Shown: piece after piece, positions 7,318 to 11,161 of the stretch | Position numbering within the stretch: position 1 is the stretch's first letter | Layout of the letters: the number at the start of each line of letters is the position of its first letter | Assembly (NCBI GenBank): GCA_038240015.1 | Contig: JBBSEF010000091.1 | Location: 1-11,161, forward strand | Direction of reading: 5' to 3' | Length of the DNA stretch: 11,161 bases | DNA from: CAHJXF01 sp038240015 | Lineage (GTDB): Bacteria > Pseudomonadota > Gammaproteobacteria > Burkholderiales > Burkholderiaceae_D | Made by a program: the position numbers and the translations under genes | Notes under the pieces: generated by a model | Told to the model about the DNA's origin: nothing | Database searches by the model: none | What the model saw: the letters and a program-made list of their open reading frames with translations, nothing else

Positions 7318-7342
7318 GACTCGTCGGATGAGGTAACGAGTC
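7318..7342. promoter_or_regulatory. Inverted repeat, LysR-type T-N11-A operator candidate before exbD
   Basis: GACTCGT (7318-7324) and its exact reverse complement ACGAGTC (7336-7342) are separated by 11 bases. The inner bases give T-N11-A inside a dyad, the general pattern of LysR-family binding sites. It lies about 50-75 bp before the exbD start. TAAGAT at 7345-7350, a four-of-six -10 match, begins just after it. No regulator gene is visible in the window, so the family assignment is only a pattern match; it could also fold as RNA. Confidence 0.4.
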
Positions 7343-7360
7343 TGTAAGATTGCGTAACGA
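7333..7360 (+). promoter_or_regulatory. Three GTAA repeats phased at 10-11 bp before exbD
   Basis: GTAACGA at 7333-7339, GTAAGAT at 7344-7350 and GTAACGA at 7354-7360 start 11 and 10 bp apart, so they face the same side of the helix. Direct repeats at this spacing are typical of OmpR/PhoB-type response regulators. The array overlaps the right arm of the inverted repeat at 7336-7342, so only one of the two readings may be right. Confidence 0.3.
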
Positions 7361-7392
7361 CACTCGCAGTCTCAGCAAACGGGTCATTTTTC

Positions 7393-7803
7393 ATGCGGCA
7401 TTGGCAGACTCCGAGGAAACCAAAAGCACGCATCGAGATCATTCCGATGATCGACGTCATGATGTTTCTGCTGGTTTTTTTTGTTCTCATCAGCATCAAC
7501 GTCATCCCCGCTTTGGGCGTCAAGACGGTACTGCCCACGTCCGAGCAGTCGCAAGACATCAAGTCAGTGGTCAATGCGCTGGTCACTCTTGGAAAGAACG
7601 AAGAACTCCAGGTGAACGGGAAGTCCGTCGCGCTGGCCCAGTTGGCCGCGTCGATCCATTCGCTGGAAAGACCGGACAACAAGGTCGCAGTCATCATCAA
7701 CAGCGACAAGGGCGTCGAGGTCCAGCGCCTGATCGACGTAATGGATGCACTCAAGGCCAATGGCTTTGCGTCGTTCTCGATCGCGTCGAAGAAGAAGTCC
7801 TGA
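7393..7803 (+). CDS. exbD: ExbD/TolR-type proton-channel subunit
   Basis: ExbD works with an ExbB pentamer in the inner membrane to turn the proton gradient into movement of TonB. The 136-aa protein has a short basic cytoplasmic N-terminus (residues 1-13), one membrane helix (about 14-38, IEIIPMIDVMMFLLVFFVL) with the essential proton-carrying Asp at D21 (D25 in E. coli ExbD), and a small periplasmic domain that ends in a basic KKKS. The length is normal for the family. The start at 7393 places Asp and helix correctly but has no good Shine-Dalgarno. tonB follows 12 bp later, so the two are probably co-transcribed. With tonB and a receptor alongside, ExbD is a better name than TolR. Confidence 0.9.
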   Translation: MRHWQTPRKPKARIEIIPMIDVMMFLLVFFVLISINVIPALGVKTVLPTSEQSQDIKSVVNALVTLGKNEELQVNGKSVALAQLAASIHSLERPDNKVAVIINSDKGVEVQRLIDVMDALKANGFASFSIASKKKS

Positions 7804-7815
7804 TTCCCACTCGCG

Positions 7816-8511
7816 ATGGCTTTTTTCTACAGGCACCGGAATGTTCCGGCCAGCGCCGCTGCGTGCGCCGTGATCGCACTTGCGATTTATTCGCAGGGTC
7901 ATCGCATGCTGCAGACCAAGCGCCAGAATCAGGACGAGCCGGTGCAGGTGACGATCGCCGAACTGCCTCCGCCGCCCGCACCGTTGCCGCCCCCACCGCC
8001 GCCCACGCCACAGCCGCCGAAACCCAGTCCCGTTCCGGCGCCGACACCTCCGATCCCTCGGCCGGTCGAATCCAAGCCGATTCCCGCACCGAGTCCCAAT
8101 CCGATTCCCGTGCCGCGGGTCGAACCGCCGCCGCCGCCGGCCATCGCACAGCCGCCCTCACCGCCACCGGCTCCACCCGCTCCGCCGGCGTCGACGCCGG
8201 CGCCCGCGGTCGATGCGAGCGCTTCATATACCGGGCGCGTGCGCGCTTATCTGAACGGCATCAAGCGCTATCCGACCGGCCGCGACGCTAGCATTCAACG
8301 GCCCGAAGGCAAGGTCCGCATCTGGTTCGTCCTGCGCCGCGACGGCTCGCTGGTGGACGCCGGGATCGAGGACTCGTCGAATTCGATCCTGCTCGACAAC
8401 GCAGGGCTGACCACCATCAAGCGCGGCAGCATGCCTGCGTTCGAAGGCGCTTTCGCGGGTGAAGAAACGCATCGATTTACGGTTGACCTTGACTTTAAAG
8501 CGCCGTCATGA
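7816..8511 (+). CDS. tonB: TonB-family energy transducer with atypical membrane anchor
   Basis: TonB spans the periplasm and passes energy from ExbB/ExbD to outer-membrane receptors. The 231-aa protein has a short N-terminus (MAFFYRHRN), one membrane helix (about residues 10-26), a very proline-rich periplasmic linker (51-131, with runs of four to six prolines), and a TonB C-terminal domain (136-231) with the YP motif at 152-153 and the pattern GKVRIWFVLRRDGSLVDAGIEDSS. In E. coli TonB the helix carries S16 and H20, needed for coupling to ExbB/ExbD; here the aligned pattern reads S13-AAA-C17, so no His lies within the helix (nearest are H7 and H29). The linker lacks the Glu-Pro and Lys-Pro blocks of E. 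coli TonB. There is no clear Shine-Dalgarno; the 12-bp gap after exbD suggests coupling. Confidence 0.88.
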   Translation: MAFFYRHRNVPASAAACAVIALAIYSQGHRMLQTKRQNQDEPVQVTIAELPPPPAPLPPPPPPTPQPPKPSPVPAPTPPIPRPVESKPIPAPSPNPIPVPRVEPPPPPAIAQPPSPPPAPPAPPASTPAPAVDASASYTGRVRAYLNGIKRYPTGRDASIQRPEGKVRIWFVLRRDGSLVDAGIEDSSNSILLDNAGLTTIKRGSMPAFEGAFAGEETHRFTVDLDFKAPS

Positions 8512-8577
8512 GCCATATTTCTTTAAATATTATTTGATCTTTATCTTTCTTTTACACCATTTTATTCATGCGATTCT
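8511..8577 (+). promoter_or_regulatory. AT-rich leader of the receptor gene with possible internal promoter
   Basis: The tonB-receptor gap is very AT-rich compared with the genes around it. TTGACT at 8489-8494 (inside tonB) is a good -35 match and CATATT at 8514-8519 a four-of-six -10 at a long 19-bp spacing; TATTAT at 8528-8533 is a better -10 but lacks a -35 at the usual distance. ATATTT (8515-8520) and AAATAT (8525-8530) form a weak inverted repeat. A separate promoter or an RNA-level control site for the receptor is plausible but not proven. Confidence 0.35.
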
Positions 8578-8578
8578 C

Positions 8579-8583
8579 GGGAG
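8579..8583 (+). promoter_or_regulatory. Receptor gene ribosome binding site
   Basis: GGGAG lies seven bases before the ATG at 8591. It decides this start over an in-frame GTG at 8459, which would add 44 hydrophobic residues ahead of a complete signal peptide and overlap tonB. Confidence 0.7.
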
Positions 8584-8590
8584 TTTCTCA

Positions 8591-11065
8591 ATGAACTTTA
8601 AAGCCACGCAAATCTCCTTATTGGTGTCGGGCCTGTTCATGGCCGCGGGCGTCAACGCACAACAATCGACGACTGATGTCGGCACGATCAATGTCGAAGG
8701 GCAACCCGGTGGAACGGCCACCGGGTTGATCCAGCAGGAAGAAACCCCCAAGGCGCGCAGTTCGGTGGGCCGCAAATCGATCGAGAATCAAGCGCCGACC
8801 AACAACCCGTACCAAGTCATCAACCTGTTGCCGGGCGTGTCAACGTTCAGCTACGACGGAACGGGTCTGTTCGGCGGCGGCCTGCGGATTCGCGGCTTCA
8901 ACAGCGATCAGTTGGGTTTCACCATCGACGGCGTGCCGGTCAACGACTCGGGCAACTTCTCAGTCTTCCCCCAGGAGTACACCGACACCGACAACCTGTG
9001 CGAAGTGTTCGTCACGCAAGGCTCGACCGATACCGAAGCGCCGCATGTCGGCGCCACCGGCGGCAATGTGGGTCTGGTGACCTGCGCGCCCACCGACGCG
9101 CGGCGCGCGCGCGTCTCGCAGACGTTCGGCAACAACGCCTTGTCGAAGACCTTTCTTCGCTACGACACCGGCAAGTTCGCCGACGACCGCCTGAAGATAT
9201 TTTTTTCGGTATCGCACGCCGAAGCCGAGAAGTTCCGGGGAACAGGCTCTGCCTATCGCGACCACATCGACTACCAAGGCATACTTTCGCTGGGCGGCGG
9301 GAGCGCCATCGGCGCGGGTTTTCTCTACAACCGGGCGGTCAACAACAATTACCGCACGCTGACGAAGGCCGAGATCGACAAATTCGGGCGGTATCAGGAT
9401 TTCGGAACATTTCCACCGCAACATCAACCCGCCGTGGCCGGCACTGCGCAGAACGATACGACTTACGCACCGAATGTCGCCAATTATGTTTTCAACAATG
9501 CGCCGGGCGCGTCTTCTCCGGACCGCTATTTCGGATTCAACCTGAATCCATTCCGTAATTACATTGCAACTTTAAAAGGTCATTTCCAGCTTGCACCGAC
9601 GCTGAGCCTCGATGTCGATCCGTATATGTGGTACGGCTACGGCACCGGCGGCAATCAATTGCAAACGCTGCGCGAAGGGCAATCGGGCGCATTTGTGCAT
9701 GGGGGTGGCCGTGACTACAACGGCGATGGAGATACTCTCGACACGGTCGCCTTTTATAACGGCAGCGTGACCAAGACGTATCGTCCGGGTGTAACCACCA
9801 AAGTCCGTTGGCAAATCGCCGGCAATAGCATCCTGGCGGGTTACTGGTATGAGCACGCGCGCCACCAGCAAACCGCTCCGTATGTCGCGATCGACAACAA
9901 CGGCAATGCAGCGGATATCTGGGAGCGTAACGAAGACCAATATCTTCGCAATGCCGATGGGTCGCGCGCGCAGTTCCGCGACACGTATACGATCAGCACC
10001 GGCAAGTCGGCGTTCCTCCAGGACACGGTGAGTTTCTTCCAGGAAAAATTGACTGTGGTGGGTGGCGGACGCTTTACTACGCTCGGTCGCAAGTTCACCA
10101 ATTCGGCCAACCAGGGAACGACCCCTACGGGTCTGGGCCAAACCGGCAGCAGCGGCGCTGACTACCGGATCCAGAAGGACTATTCGGAGTTTCTGCCCAA
10201 CCTCGGCATCAAGTACCAATTGACGACAGAGCAATCGCTATTTGCCAATGCGACCAAGAACTTCAAGGCGCCGCCGAATTTCGCCTATCAAGGTCTCGCC
10301 GTCAGCAACGCATCGCCAACCGCGCCAATCACCTTCGTCAATGGCGTTGCGACGAACTTTCGCATTCTCGAGCCGCAGGTTCGGCAGGAGACGGCACACA
10401 ACTATGACGCGGGCTATCGCTATGCCGGTGAACGCGTGACCTTCTCGGGATCGGTCTTCTACATCAACTACAAGGACCGCATCGCCGCGTTGCTCGATCC
10501 GACTACCGGTTTACCAGGGCAAGCGCTCAACCTCGGCGATTCGAACACGAAGGGTTTCGAGCTCGAAAGCGGGTATAGCATCACGAAGAACCTGTCGCTC
10601 TACGGCTCGCTGTCGTACACCAAGAGCCGCCTCAAGAGCAACCTGCTGCTCGGCGCCGGGCCTCGATTCGAAGCGACCGCGGGCAAGGATTTTCCCGATA
10701 CGCCGCGCTGGCTGTCGGGCTTCGCCCTTCAGTATTCGGACGCGAACTGGATCGCGGCCGTCGATGCGAAGTACACCGGCAAGCGCTACTCGACCCTGGT
10801 CAACGACGACAGCATCGGCGGCTACACATTGTTCTGGACGACCGCGGGCTACAAGTTCGGCTCGAACAGTTTCATGAAGAACCCGATCGTCCGGCTGAAT
10901 GTGTACAACATTTTCGGTCGGCAGTATCTGAGTCTGAACGGCCCGTCGGGCAGCAATTTCGGCGTGCGAGCGAATCCGATCGCGGGTCTGCCAACCTATT
11001 TCGCGCAAGCCTTCTATGTTGGTGCGCCGCGGACAACCGTCTTCACGTTCGCGTCGGATTTCTGA
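8591..11065 (+). CDS. TonB-dependent outer-membrane receptor, substrate unknown
   Basis: The 824-aa protein begins with a signal peptide (residues 1-23, cut likely at VNA-QQ). A TonB-box-like VGTINVEG follows at 30-37. The plug domain (about 50-185) shows NNPYQVINLLPGV, LRIRGFNSDQLGFTIDGVPVND and VFVTQGSTDTEAPHVGATGGNVGLVT. Two plug cysteines, C137 and C165, may form a disulfide. The rest is a 22-strand-type beta-barrel with alternating aromatic strands, ending in Phe (ASDF) as outer-membrane barrels do. There is no N-terminal signalling (STN) domain, so it is not a surface-signalling receptor of the FecA/PupB kind. Size fits siderophore, haem or sugar receptors alike; nothing in the sequence fixes the substrate, and no biosynthetic or periplasmic transport gene is visible nearby. 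It is flanked by its own tonB/exbD upstream and an exbB-like gene 16 bp downstream, which suggests a dedicated energy system. Confidence 0.93.
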   Translation: MNFKATQISLLVSGLFMAAGVNAQQSTTDVGTINVEGQPGGTATGLIQQEETPKARSSVGRKSIENQAPTNNPYQVINLLPGVSTFSYDGTGLFGGGLRIRGFNSDQLGFTIDGVPVNDSGNFSVFPQEYTDTDNLCEVFVTQGSTDTEAPHVGATGGNVGLVTCAPTDARRARVSQTFGNNALSKTFLRYDTGKFADDRLKIFFSVSHAEAEKFRGTGSAYRDHIDYQGILSLGGGSAIGAGFLYNRAVNNNYRTLTKAEIDKFGRYQDFGTFPPQHQPAVAGTAQNDTTYAPNVANYVFNNAPGASSPDRYFGFNLNPFRNYIATLKGHFQLAPTLSLDVDPYMWYGYGTGGNQLQTLREGQSGAFVHGGGRDYNGDGDTLDTVAFYNGSVTKTYRPGVTTKVRWQIAGNSILAGYWYEHARHQQTAPYVAIDNNGNAADIWERNEDQYLRNADGSRAQFRDTYTISTGKSAFLQDTVSFFQEKLTVVGGGRFTTLGRKFTNSANQGTTPTGLGQTGSSGADYRIQKDYSEFLPNLGIKYQLTTEQSLFANATKNFKAPPNFAYQGLAVSNASPTAPITFVNGVATNFRILEPQVRQETAHNYDAGYRYAGERVTFSGSVFYINYKDRIAALLDPTTGLPGQALNLGDSNTKGFELESGYSITKNLSLYGSLSYTKSRLKSNLLLGAGPRFEATAGKDFPDTPRWLSGFALQYSDANWIAAVDAKYTGKRYSTLVNDDSIGGYTLFWTTAGYKFGSNSFMKNPIVRLNVYNIFGRQYLSLNGPSGSNFGVRANPIAGLPTYFAQAFYVGAPRTTVFTFASDF

Positions 11066-11081
11066 AGCGGAAAGAAATGTC

Positions 11082-11161
11082 ATGGACCTGAACATCCTTC
11101 ACGACATCACCTTCTACGCGCTGTATGCGGCGTTGGCGATCGCGGTCTTCGTCGCCATCGA
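11082..11161 (+). CDS. ExbB/TolQ/MotA-type proton-channel subunit, N-terminal 26 codons (runs off the window)
   Basis: The frame from ATG 11082 reads MDLNILHDITFYALYA then ALAIAVFVAI to the window edge, with no stop. A short N-terminus followed by a long hydrophobic helix near the start is the pattern of MotA/TolQ/ExbB proteins, which form the membrane pentamer partner of ExbD. GGAAAG at 11069-11074, seven bases upstream, is a fair ribosome binding site. The gene begins 16 bp after the receptor stop, in the same operon. Because exbD is present upstream without an adjacent exbB, this is the natural missing partner. Only the first helix is visible, so the call leans on context. Confidence 0.65.
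   Translation, partial: MDLNILHDITFYALYAALAIAVFVAI

Noticed and set aside
7341..7360. Pho box before exbD
   Set aside because: The repeat phasing is similar, but the CTGTCAT half-site sequence is not present; only GTAA is shared between repeats.
8525..8545. Fur box before the receptor gene
   Set aside because: On the minus strand only about half of the 19-bp consensus matches (one half-site near GATAAAGAT); the other half is poor, so iron control cannot be claimed.
8459..8590. N-terminal extension of the receptor from an in-frame GTG
   Set aside because: It would put 44 residues before a complete signal peptide and overlap tonB; the ATG at 8591 has a strong ribosome binding site.

Overview
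The window is high-GC DNA from a beta-proteobacterium, most likely family Burkholderiaceae (order Burkholderiales). This rests on the divergent rluC/rne pair, an RNase E with a long, very basic and acidic C-terminal tail ending in a proline-rich ...QVETRKH segment, moaA shortly downstream of rne, and the start of a HAD phosphatase gene after rluC. I cannot name the species from the sequence alone.

Layout. Minus strand, reading leftward from about 1200: rluC (23S rRNA pseudouridine synthase), then the first 14 codons of a HAD-family hydrolase cut by the window edge. Positions 1203-1836 hold no convincing gene. They contain a symmetric AT-rich -10 element next to the rluC start and, on the rne side, a hairpin-rich stretch that includes a perfect 10-bp stem (1515-1540). 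Plus strand from 1837: rne (RNase E, 1088 aa), a 2-oxoglutarate/Fe(II) prolyl-4-hydroxylase-like dioxygenase 32 bp later, and moaA (molybdenum cofactor), which overlaps the dioxygenase by 4 bp (ATGA). These three could be read as one transcript.

After moaA there is a 239-bp gap with a possible weak terminator and operator-like sequences. A second plus-strand block follows: exbD, tonB, a TonB-dependent outer-membrane receptor, and the first 26 codons of an ExbB/TolQ/MotA-type proton-channel protein. Together these make a self-contained outer-membrane uptake machine: ExbB/ExbD use the proton gradient to energise TonB, which drives the receptor. Its substrate cannot be read from the sequence. 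The ExbB and ExbD genes are separated by the receptor gene, and the TonB lacks the usual transmembrane histidine.

No tRNA, rRNA, CRISPR array, insertion sequence or phage gene was seen. The points most worth following up are the dedicated TonB system with its unusual gene order and atypical TonB anchor, its putative operator, the dioxygenase tied to rne and moaA, and the structured region upstream of rne.
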